From positions 62,001 to 126,000 of the forward strand of contig JAJZJM010000002.1 in the NCBI GenBank assembly GCA_021810105.1: a DNA stretch of 64,000 bases, written 5' to 3'. Position numbers and translations under genes: made by a program. Shown here piece after piece: positions 53,825 to 61,111 of this stretch (position 1 is its first letter; each line of letters starts with the position of its first letter). The DNA is from Microcaldota archaeon (GTDB lineage Archaea > Micrarchaeota > Micrarchaeia > Micrarchaeales > Micrarchaeaceae). The notes under the pieces are model-generated. The model did not search any database, had not been told where the DNA came from, and worked only from the letters and a program-made list of their open reading frames with translations.

Positions 53825-54307
53825 TTATGCTTTGATATTCAATTGTTCCAGTACTGCTTGCTGATTTTCTGATAGTGTTTCTGATGGTTCTTCAATCATT
53901 TCTCTTAATAGCCATATTACTGTGTTATTGACTAAGAATATTTCTCTGGTCTCTACGTTCTTTACGAAACCATAGTCTTCAGTATCTTTGCGTATTTTGA
54001 TAAGATCAGCTAGTTTCTGCTCTGCCGTTTTTCTAACTGACAAATCTTCTCTTTTTTCAGCATTTTTTTCACTATCTCGGGCAATAGTTTTTGGCTGATG
54101 AATACTCATATCCGTATATTTTACATTATCGTAAACCTTATCTGCCCAATCACCATCTTTATCATTCCAATTTGTATCTCCCCACCATATGTCATTATGC
54201 CAAGCTTGTTTTGCCCTTGTAAATTCCTGATCTGCCGATCGTGCATATAGACGTATGCTTATTTCTCCTTTTGTAGGGCATTCCTTTGTTGTTTTTTCCA
54301 TTTCCAT
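53825..54307 (-). CDS. Candidate RiPP precursor (triceptide-like), 160 aa
   Basis: First gene of the operon. Residues 36-66 hold six aromatic-X-(Asn/Asp) triplets: WHN (36-38), WGD (42-44), WND (47-49), WAD (54-56), YDN (59-61) and YTD (64-66). Three-residue cyclophane (triceptide) precursors carry exactly this style of motif. The remainder is a charged linker and a C-terminal part (YGFVKNVETREIFLVNNTVI) that vaguely recalls PqqD-like recognition domains. No Gly-Gly cleavage site or signal peptide is seen. It could instead be an ordinary binding protein rich in Trp. The radical SAM gene follows after 10 bases. Confidence 0.55.
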   Translation of the reverse strand: MEMEKTTKECPTKGEISIRLYARSADQEFTRAKQAWHNDIWWGDTNWNDKDGDWADKVYDNVKYTDMSIHQPKTIARDSEKNAEKREDLSVRKTAEQKLADLIKIRKDTEDYGFVKNVETREIFLVNNTVIWLLREMIEEPSETLSENQQAVLEQLNIKA

Positions 54308-54358
54308 TGTTTCGCCGTTTATTTTTTTTATTTTACAAATGTATGTAGACTGTTAATT

Positions 54359-54378
54359 TTGCTCAATATTGCTCAATA
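54359..54378 (-). promoter_or_regulatory. Tandem 10-bp repeat next to the TATA box of the radical SAM operon
   Basis: Two perfect copies of TTGCTCAATA in direct tandem (one helical turn apart), abutting a TATATAT run on the side away from the operon. The distance to the first start codon is about 52-72 bases. It looks like an operator that overlaps or flanks the TATA box, and it also covers the last codon and stop of the preceding gene. Confidence 0.4.
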
Positions 54379-54684
54379 TATATGCGTGCTCGTGATATCT
54401 ATTGAGAGTGACCTTCCTGCAGTATGCTTCGTCGTGCGAGTTGTTTGCATTGTTTTGTGTCTGAGCGCTGGCTGCTTTCTTCTTGCTACCTTTGTCCTTA
54501 TGAGCAACGCCTTATAGCAGCTTGCGCAAGAAAGTCTTCTTTCTACAGGCATGCTGCCAGTAAGGAATGCCGATGAGGGCAGCACGATCTTTACTTCGCC
54601 TCTGCCGAGCTCTTTTTCGCATACAGCACATTTCGCTATTCCTCCGGCTACACTATATCGAGTACCTAGTTCTGCAACGTTCAT
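54373..54684 (-). CDS. Small zinc-ribbon-like protein, 103 aa
   Basis: Two CxxC pairs (CAVC and CASC) 36 residues apart suggest a zinc site. The C-terminus is basic and Thr-rich (TKVARRKQPALRHK, TTRTTKH), consistent with nucleic-acid contact. A TATA-like AAAGTATAAATATC lies about 85 bases upstream, and GGATGGGTATGGG precedes the ATG. The stop falls in the tandem repeat of the next operon. No specific family is recognised. Confidence 0.55.
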   Translation of the reverse strand: MNVAELGTRYSVAGGIAKCAVCEKELGRGEVKIVLPSSAFLTGSMPVERRLSCASCYKALLIRTKVARRKQPALRHKTMQTTRTTKHTAGRSLSIDITSTHIY

Positions 54685-54818
54685 ATCCCATACCCATCCT
54701 TGACAACCTCGCGGCGTCTATCCCTTCCTTTCCCCTCCCTTGAATAGATTTTCATTTTTCAGATATTTATACTTTATTGATTTTGCTGAAAAGCGGAAGT
54801 GAGCCACACGTATGCTTC

Positions 54819-55901
54819 TTAATGCGATCCGCCAACTAGCGAGACCATCTCATTTATCCCAGCATTGGTTTTGATTCCATCCGGGTCGAAATGCGTGTAT
54901 GTGGCAACATAACCCCTCGCCTTGAGTTTTTCTATGATTGATGCTGGGCTGACAGATGGTATTTTTTGAGATTTTGTTATTACTGGAATAGAATAGAAAA
55001 AGGGCGTATCATACTCTTCCCCAATCCTTTTCATCATAGCCACTTCACTCTTTTCCTGTATGTTGTTTTCAAAATATCTTATCAGGTTTGCAGCATCTTT
55101 CTTATTGCATAGACTTCCAAGCCACATTCTTCCCGACACCTTTGCCTTACTTCCGCAGTTGCCGCATTTGGTTTGGCTGTACTGAATGCCAATGTAGCTG
55201 CTTCTCCACTTACATGACTCACAGTAAACAGCATAGCCGCACTTGCCTATAGATTCTAGTGCGCTCTTGCTTCCATGCACGAGCTTTATGAATATCCTGA
55301 AGTAATGTGCCTGAAAAACCGCAATGCTAACCTCTATGCCGAAATTGAACTGTGCGGCTATGCCTATTATGTAGTTTATAAGTATCCTTATGCCTGCTTC
55401 ATGGCACAGCTCGTTGTGGAGAGGGATTGCGCCATATAGCCTTACGCATGCCTCTTTATGCGCGCCGCATAGCACTGCGGTGTCTGTTGCAGTAAGCATA
55501 AGATAGGTGCCGCCTTTAGCGATCTTCATTGCATCATATACGTAAGGGTGCAGGCCGCCAAATGGGTCTATGTCTATGAAGTCAAATTTCTCTTCTGATG
55601 AATTAGAAAACTCTTGAAAGGAGGTTTTCAGGATTTTGGGCTTAACATCGTTTAGAGAGGCATTCGCCTTTATTGCCCTTACAGCGGAGGGATTCATATC
55701 CAATATTGTTACCTCATTTGCTTTTGATTCAAGCATGTACCTTATGCCGCGTATCCCCGTTCCTCCGGTAGCATCCAGCACCTTGCTGTTTTTATTTGCT
55801 TTCGCCTGCATGAATCCTACGCTAAGGTCGCGGATGAATTTTGCCTTTGAGTTTAAAAACGCGGATTGTTGCCTTATTTTAGCCTTTCCCTCTCTGTACA
55901 G
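54819..55901 (-). CDS. trm1: tRNA (guanine-26 N2,N2)-dimethyltransferase Trm1, probable CTG start
   Basis: SAM-dependent enzyme that modifies G26 of tRNA. DATGGTGIRGIRY is motif I and DFIDIDPFGGLHPYV the catalytic region. A four-Cys zinc site (CESCK and CGNCG) and a C-terminal THFDPDGIKT element follow. The track starts at an internal ATG (55811), but the frame continues upstream through LYREGKAKIRQQSAFLN, matching the Trm1 EGKAKI N-terminus, to a stop at 55902-55904. The only reasonable start is CTG 55901, directly after the DUF357 stop with GGTGAT upstream. Length then is 360 residues, near the family norm. Confidence 0.93.
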   Translation of the reverse strand: MYREGKAKIRQQSAFLNSKAKFIRDLSVGFMQAKANKNSKVLDATGGTGIRGIRYMLESKANEVTILDMNPSAVRAIKANASLNDVKPKILKTSFQEFSNSSEEKFDFIDIDPFGGLHPYVYDAMKIAKGGTYLMLTATDTAVLCGAHKEACVRLYGAIPLHNELCHEAGIRILINYIIGIAAQFNFGIEVSIAVFQAHYFRIFIKLVHGSKSALESIGKCGYAVYCESCKWRSSYIGIQYSQTKCGNCGSKAKVSGRMWLGSLCNKKDAANLIRYFENNIQEKSEVAMMKRIGEEYDTPFFYSIPVITKSQKIPSVSPASIIEKLKARGYVATYTHFDPDGIKTNAGINEMVSLVGGSH

Positions 55902-56150
55902 TCAATCACCAAATATGCCTTTTATTGCGTCTAATATCCCATGAGCATAGGATATGCAGGAGAATGATGTATAGAAATCTCCTTTATCGAGATAGCTCTT
56001 TGCGTCTTTAGCATACATCATTGACATCTCCACCATCCTGGCCACCTTGTTTTCCTTATGCAGTGAGGATATTGATGCAAAATTTGTTTGGAATGCAGTT
56101 ATGTCTTTTTCTATCCTGACTTTTATAGCAGTGCTGTCATCTGTTGCCAT
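55902..56150 (-). CDS. DUF357 family protein, 82 aa
   Basis: Short helical archaeal family of unknown function. The hallmark is the C-terminal half: YAKDAKSYLDKGDFYTSFSC then ISYAHGILDAIKGIFGD. The track start at 56282 overlaps the divergent gene; ATG 56150 (MATDDSTAIKV) with GGTGA four bases upstream is the real start. Its stop directly abuts the Trm1 start, so the two are translationally coupled. Many archaea keep DUF357 near RNA-modification genes, but its role is unknown. Confidence 0.85.
   Translation of the reverse strand: MATDDSTAIKVRIEKDITAFQTNFASISSLHKENKVARMVEMSMMYAKDAKSYLDKGDFYTSFSCISYAHGILDAIKGIFGD
55905..55910 (-). promoter_or_regulatory. Shine-Dalgarno sequence for Trm1, inside the DUF357 gene end
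   Basis: GGTGAT encodes the last Gly-Asp of the DUF357 protein and sits three bases before the CTG proposed as the Trm1 start. It supports stop-to-start translational coupling and the unusual start. Confidence 0.5.
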
Positions 56151-56206
56151 GTGTTCACCGCTACTATTAATACTTTTATCTTTTATAGTAATATCGGTGT
56201 TTTGGC

Positions 56207-56803
56207 ATGGCAGAAATCTTGAGCGATTATACTCAATCATTGGTAAAGGACATGGATAAAGAGGCTGGAACAAGGTTTTCATTATCTATATCTGAAGCGA
56301 TCAACAATCTCGACAAGTATGCAACTAGGCCAAATATAGGGGTCACCATATCGAATATGAAGGAATATGCAAATAAATACATAGACAATGCCCTTGGTTC
56401 CGTTTCTAAGGAAGCGAAAGATATGGAGGATGACCTTTCAAGGGCAGACTCCATAACTAGACAGCTAACCCAGAACATCTCTATGCAGGCAAAACAGCAC
56501 GAAGTGCCAATTATAAAACCGTTTAATGTGGCACGGGATATATCCAAGGAGGAAACAATAGAGATAGACTCTATCGACGACCAGACGATTAAGCTTATGG
56601 AAAGGCTTGCGCTCAGATCCGATATGATTGCTGATTTTAGTTATAAATTCAAAGAGAAGGCGGTGGGCTCTTGGCTTTTCAGCGGAGCCAAAAACTATGT
56701 GGTAAACGTGCATGTGCCACAGAACGAGGCAATGAACCTGGAGTTGGCCAGGGAAGAGCTGAACGGAGTTTTTGATGCGGCTTCGCATTATGTGAGTGGT
56801 TAG
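56207..56803 (+). CDS. Coiled-coil protein, 198 aa, unknown function
   Basis: Soluble helical protein with a negatively charged central part (KDMEDDLSRADSITRQLTQ) and a C-terminal domain (SWLFSGAKNYVVNVHVPQNE). No motif recognised. TATA-like TTTTATAG (56181-56188) is only ~20 bases upstream, so the transcript may be nearly leaderless. It overlaps the following AK6-like kinase gene by 8 bases, so it may act in the same process, perhaps small-subunit maturation (inference). Confidence 0.65.
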   Translation: MAEILSDYTQSLVKDMDKEAGTRFSLSISEAINNLDKYATRPNIGVTISNMKEYANKYIDNALGSVSKEAKDMEDDLSRADSITRQLTQNISMQAKQHEVPIIKPFNVARDISKEETIEIDSIDDQTIKLMERLALRSDMIADFSYKFKEKAVGSWLFSGAKNYVVNVHVPQNEAMNLELAREELNGVFDAASHYVSG

Positions 56804-57389
56804 CATAAAAAAAGAGGGGCACGGACTTTTTATAGCTGTTACAGGCACTCCGGGAGCCGGGAAGAGCACATTTGCCAAAGAGATATCAGATGATCTCGGC
56901 ATCACCCTAATAGAGATAAATTCGATAGTGGAATCTTACAGGCTTTTTTCAGAAACAGATGATGATGGGGCAAAAATCGCAATGATAAAGCCGTTGACAA
57001 AGAAGATAAAGCAACTCGCAGGGGAGAGTTTGAAAAATGGTGCGGCTTTGATAGTGGGGCACCTTGCATGCGAACTTGGGATAAGGTATGATATAGCCAT
57101 AGTTGTCAGATGCCAGCTCGAGATATTGGAACAGCGCCTTCTGGATAGGGGTTATGGGACAGAGAAACTGAAGGAAAATCTTATGGCTGAGGCGCTTGAT
57201 TATTGCGGAGTTGCTGCCCAGGAGAGAAGCGATGAGGTACTTGAATTGGATGGTAGCGCGGACAAGGATGTTGTGATAGATTACCTGAAAGCAAGGATTG
57301 AAGGAAAGCCTGGTGCGCAGCCAAAACTCAAGCAAATAGACAGGATGCCGGAATTGCTAAAATTCATCGAGGCTGGGAAGCTACCTTAG
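56796..57389 (+). CDS. AK6/Fap7-type adenylate kinase-like NTPase
   Basis: 197 residues. Walker A GTPGAGKS is at 17-24, and VIVGHLACELG stands in the AMP-site/core region. RCQLEILEQRLLDRGYGTEKLKENL matches the Fap7/AK6 lid and ENLMAEAL motif. Homologues bind uS11 and act in small ribosomal subunit maturation as well as having adenylate kinase activity. The start is GTG 56796, inside the preceding gene. The 3' end overlaps the convergent hydrolase by 26 bases. Confidence 0.9.
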   Translation: MVSIKKEGHGLFIAVTGTPGAGKSTFAKEISDDLGITLIEINSIVESYRLFSETDDDGAKIAMIKPLTKKIKQLAGESLKNGAALIVGHLACELGIRYDIAIVVRCQLEILEQRLLDRGYGTEKLKENLMAEALDYCGVAAQERSDEVLELDGSADKDVVIDYLKARIEGKPGAQPKLKQIDRMPELLKFIEAGKLP

Positions 57390-58125
57390 AAACGAAATCC
57401 ATTATCGCCTCCTTTACCTTCTCAGGCTGCTCGAAATGGGGTTCGTGGCCAGCGCCTTCGATTATGTCTATTTCAGCATTCATTTTTTTGCCAAGAAGAA
57501 TTCCGTAACTCAGGGGCACTGTGGCATCATCACGGCCCCATATAAGCCGCACTGGCTTCTTTATGTCTGCAATCATTCCATCCTCTATATCTTCGCTGCT
57601 GTGATCAGAGAATATAATACTCCTCATTATGCTCTCTTTATTTTCATTCAGTTCCATTACGGACGACATAAGCCTCTCCCTGTCAGCTTGAAGCTTGCCA
57701 GAAGAGGAAAGATCGTCGAACTGCTCTTTTATTCCTGCGGTATCCTCCAGCACTACGCCTTTAAGTCCGCAGGGTTGGGATGCGTAATATGCAGCCACCC
57801 ACCCTCCATACGAATGGCCGATTATTATGCTGTCGCCATTATTTTGAAGCGCTATGAACTCCCTTAAGAATTGGAATTGAGCGCTCACAGTGTAATCAAT
57901 ATCCGGAGCTGCAGATTGGCCGTGCCCTAACATGTCTATAAGGTATATGTCAAGGTCATCAGGCATATGCTCCATGAGGCGCTTCCATACAAGAGTGCTG
58001 CCTCCGAGCCCGTGAATAAAGATCATCTTCTCGCCATTTCCTTTATGGTGCTTGAAATGCATGTCTCCCAAAGAGGTTTCTGCAAACTCGTCTGCAAAAT
58101 CTGATTCGTAGTCCATAGTATGCAC
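57364..58125 (-). CDS. Alpha/beta hydrolase
   Basis: 253 residues with an alpha/beta-hydrolase fold. The oxyanion region is FIHGLGGSTLVWKRLM and the nucleophile elbow GHSYGG (Ser). The Asp is in LIWGRDDATVP and the His in GAGHEPHFEQPEKV, so the triad is complete. Substrate unknown; esterase, peptidase and haloperoxidase relatives look alike. The start is GTG 58125 or ATG 58116 (MDYESDF). It is 2 bases downstream of the dihydrolipoamide dehydrogenase gene and probably co-transcribed. Confidence 0.87.
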   Translation of the reverse strand: MHTMDYESDFADEFAETSLGDMHFKHHKGNGEKMIFIHGLGGSTLVWKRLMEHMPDDLDIYLIDMLGHGQSAAPDIDYTVSAQFQFLREFIALQNNGDSIIIGHSYGGWVAAYYASQPCGLKGVVLEDTAGIKEQFDDLSSSGKLQADRERLMSSVMELNENKESIMRSIIFSDHSSEDIEDGMIADIKKPVRLIWGRDDATVPLSYGILLGKKMNAEIDIIEGAGHEPHFEQPEKVKEAIMDFVSKVASQPR

Positions 58126-58127
58126 GG

Positions 58128-59501
58128 TTATTTTGCAGGCTTGCCGTAGAAGAAGTGTATTGGTCTGCCCAAAGCCGCTTCTGCAACTTCCTGAATGCCC
58201 TCGCTGTATGTGGGATGTGGGTGTATGGTGTCAGCTATGTCCTCTATAGTGGCCCCCATCTCTATAGCAAGCGCAGCCTCTGCTATCATTGAGTTGGCGT
58301 CAGGAGATACAATTTCAATGCCCTTTACAAGGCCATCATCCTCATAAGAGACTTTGACAAACCCTTTTGTAGTATCAAGCGCAACCGCCCTGCCAAGGCC
58401 TGTGAGAGGAAACTTTGTCACTTTTACTCCTTCGGCCTCTTCTATGCTTCCGGCTATTGCGATTTCAGGGTCGGAGAATATAACAGCAGGCACTACTATG
58501 TTTGAATAAGAGGAGTTTATTCCTGATGCCACCTCTCCAGCCACGACCCCCTGCCTTATTGCCTTATGAGCAAGCATGGGTTCCCCTATGACGTCTCCGA
58601 CTGCCAATATGTTCGGGTCCGAGGTCTGCAGTCTTCCATCAACTTTTATGAATCCGTCCTGGCTAACTTCGACTTTTGTATTTTCGAGGCCTAATCCTAC
58701 AGTATACGGAGATAATCCAGTAGCAACAACAATTATTTCTGCTTCTACGCTGCTGCCATTGCTAATTGAGACAGCACTCCCTTTTCTTTCCACTGGGTTA
58801 ACACCAGTAAGTATAGATATTCCGAGTTCTGACATCCTTCTTTTGACGAGGTCTACAGCATCCCTATCGAAATGGGAGAGCACATCCGACCTTGCAAGTA
58901 TTGTAACCTTTGTACCGAGCTTTGCATAAAGAGTCCCTATCTCAACAGCGACATATCCGGCACCTATTATCAGCATGCTTTTGGGGATTCTATCAAGCAT
59001 CAATGCATTCTTGTAATCTATTATAGTATTGCTGAATTCAAATCCTCTGAGCGGCCTTGGAATGGAACCTGTTGCTATTATTGCTTTTTTGAATTCCAAG
59101 GTAATACCATCTGTCAACTGTAAATTGTTGGAGGAGAGAAATGTTGCTGCTCCTTTTAGCACGTCAACTCCATTTGATTTGCATAGGAATGCCACCCCAT
59201 CTTCCAGTTTCTTCGAGACCCCCATCCTCCAATCAAGCATCTTCTTTGCATCTAAAGAAACAGAGCCGATGTTTATGCCGAATTTTTGGGAATGCTGGGC
59301 CTCATAAAATATGTCGGATATGTGGATAAGAGTCTTTGAAGGTATGCATGCGTAATTAAGGCAATGGCCGCCCAATTTTTCTTTCTCTACCAGGGCAACG
59401 CTTTTTCCAAGCTCTGCTGCCCTTATTGCTGCAACATATCCTCCTACGCCTCCGCCTATTACAGCTATGTCAACCTGCTCTGGCAGAGAACCCATTACCA
59501 T
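58128..59501 (-). CDS. lpdA: Dihydrolipoamide dehydrogenase
   Basis: FAD- and NAD-dependent disulfide oxidoreductase, 457 residues. FAD site is VIGGGVGGYVAAIRAAELG, the redox disulfide GGHCLNYACIPSK, NAD site LIIGAGYVAVEIG and second FAD motif ILAVGDVIGEPMLAHKA. HPHPTYSE carries the catalytic His-Glu pair. No E1, E2 or lipoate ligase gene lies in the window, so its partner complex is unknown. ATG 59501 or ATG 59495. Confidence 0.94.
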   Translation of the reverse strand: MVMGSLPEQVDIAVIGGGVGGYVAAIRAAELGKSVALVEKEKLGGHCLNYACIPSKTLIHISDIFYEAQHSQKFGINIGSVSLDAKKMLDWRMGVSKKLEDGVAFLCKSNGVDVLKGAATFLSSNNLQLTDGITLEFKKAIIATGSIPRPLRGFEFSNTIIDYKNALMLDRIPKSMLIIGAGYVAVEIGTLYAKLGTKVTILARSDVLSHFDRDAVDLVKRRMSELGISILTGVNPVERKGSAVSISNGSSVEAEIIVVATGLSPYTVGLGLENTKVEVSQDGFIKVDGRLQTSDPNILAVGDVIGEPMLAHKAIRQGVVAGEVASGINSSYSNIVVPAVIFSDPEIAIAGSIEEAEGVKVTKFPLTGLGRAVALDTTKGFVKVSYEDDGLVKGIEIVSPDANSMIAEAALAIEMGATIEDIADTIHPHPTYSEGIQEVAEAALGRPIHFFYGKPAK

Positions 59502-59557
59502 TATACCACTCTAACGAGTATGATAACTTCTTTATAAAATAGTTTGTTAAAAAAGGT

Positions 59558-61000
59558 TTACCCTTTGGTTACTCCGAGCGGCACAAGCTTTGCAACTATT
59601 CCTGATATTTTCGCACCTTCTATGCTGGCCACTACATCGTCTACATTCTTGTATGCCCATTCAGCTTCCTCGCTTACCAGCTTCTTGCTCCTTACCCTTA
59701 TCTCTATGTTCTTTCTTTTCATCTCATCCAATGTCTTTGAAGAGGTTATTTCCCTTAGCGCCTGGTGTCTTGACATCACCCTTCCAGCACCATGGCAAGA
59801 CGACCCGAACGTCTCTGTCATGCCCTCTTTCCTTCCTGCAAGCACATAGCTTGAAGTACCCATGCTGCCCGGTATAAGAACAGGCTGACCGTATTCCCTA
59901 TATGCCGAAGGAATCTCCTTCCTTCCGGGGCCGAATGCCCTTGTGGCTCCTTTTCTGTGCACATACAAACTCATTCTTTTACCATCGACATCATGCTCCT
60001 CAAGTTTGGCTGTGTTATGGCACAGGTCGTAAACAAGCCTCATATCCAATTCATCTGCGCTTCTCTTGAATGTGTCTGCAAAGCTCTTTCTTATGAAATG
60101 CGTCATTATCTGCCTATTCACAAAAGCGAAGTTAATAGCAGAGCACATAGATGCCCAGTATCTGTCAGCCTCTTTACTGCCCACATGAGCATAGCTAAGC
60201 TCTACATCAGGAAAAGTTATATTATATTTTTTCTGGTAATCCATAAGCACTCTTATGTAGTCACTACATATCTGATGGCCATAGCCTCTGGAGCCGCTAT
60301 GAAGCATTATCACAACCATATCTTTTTCTAGCCCGTATGCCTTGCCTATCTTTTCATCAAATATTTTATCTACTTTCTGCACTTCTGCAAAATGGTTGCC
60401 TGCCCCAAGTGTGCCAAGCTGTTGTATGCCCCTTTTCTTGGCTAGATCGCTCACTATGCCATAATCTGCGCCTTTCATGTGCGTCTCTTCCTCAGTTCTT
60501 TCGGGATCTTCGGGGAATCCGTAGCCCTCTTTGACTATATAGCCTACTCCTTCTGTTGCTATCCTCTCCAGCTGTTTTTGAGTAAAACCAAGGTGCATCT
60601 TGCTTCCTACGCCGCTTGGCACATTCCTGAACATGGCATCCATAAGCGCACCGAACTTTGGCCTTAGCTCTTTCTCCGTCAGGTTGGTCTTGATTAGCCT
60701 TACACCGCACCCTATGTCAAATCCTATCGCGCCTGGCGATATTATGCCATCATTGGCATCAAACGCGGCTACGCCGCCTATGGGGAAGGAATATCCCTCA
60801 TGCGCATCAGGCATTAGGAGCATGTTCTTGACTATAGAAGGAAGTTTTGACGCGTTTGTAGCTTGATTCAGAGTCCTGTCTTTTTCGATAGCATTTCTGA
60901 GTGGCTCATTCGCATATAAGCGTATAGGCACATTCATGCCGGAATTCTTATCCTTCTCGATTTCCCAAAGGAAATCATTTATTTTCTTTATCTCAGCCAT
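59558..61000 (-). CDS. rtcB: RNA-splicing ligase RtcB
   Basis: Joins 2',3'-cyclic phosphate and 5'-OH ends, sealing tRNA exons after intron removal. It is 480 residues, uninterrupted by an intein. Metal-site motifs are present: AFDANDGIISPGAIGFDIGCGVRL (Cys ligand), LGAGNHFAEVQ, MLHSGSRGYGHQICSDY and, near the end, SSCHGAGRVMSRHQA with the GMP-accepting His. Its presence fits the two intron-containing tRNA genes in this window. Confidence 0.97.
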   Translation of the reverse strand: MAEIKKINDFLWEIEKDKNSGMNVPIRLYANEPLRNAIEKDRTLNQATNASKLPSIVKNMLLMPDAHEGYSFPIGGVAAFDANDGIISPGAIGFDIGCGVRLIKTNLTEKELRPKFGALMDAMFRNVPSGVGSKMHLGFTQKQLERIATEGVGYIVKEGYGFPEDPERTEEETHMKGADYGIVSDLAKKRGIQQLGTLGAGNHFAEVQKVDKIFDEKIGKAYGLEKDMVVIMLHSGSRGYGHQICSDYIRVLMDYQKKYNITFPDVELSYAHVGSKEADRYWASMCSAINFAFVNRQIMTHFIRKSFADTFKRSADELDMRLVYDLCHNTAKLEEHDVDGKRMSLYVHRKGATRAFGPGRKEIPSAYREYGQPVLIPGSMGTSSYVLAGRKEGMTETFGSSCHGAGRVMSRHQALREITSSKTLDEMKRKNIEIRVRSKKLVSEEAEWAYKNVDDVVASIEGAKISGIVAKLVPLGVTKG

Positions 61001-61111
61001 TTTTTAACCCGCTTTATTCGATAGACATCTCCTGTATACTTTTTAATATGCTCCTTTAAGAACCCATTCACTCTGCCATTTTTGGATATTTTGCACATCT
61101 TCAGGGATTGC

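Noticed and set aside
56151-56282. N-terminal extension of the DUF357 protein
   Set aside because: It runs antisense into the divergent gene and lacks family sequence; a GGTGA site supports ATG 56150.
58128-59501. Part of a pyruvate or oxoacid dehydrogenase operon
   Set aside because: Only the E3 component is present; neighbours are an alpha/beta hydrolase and RtcB.
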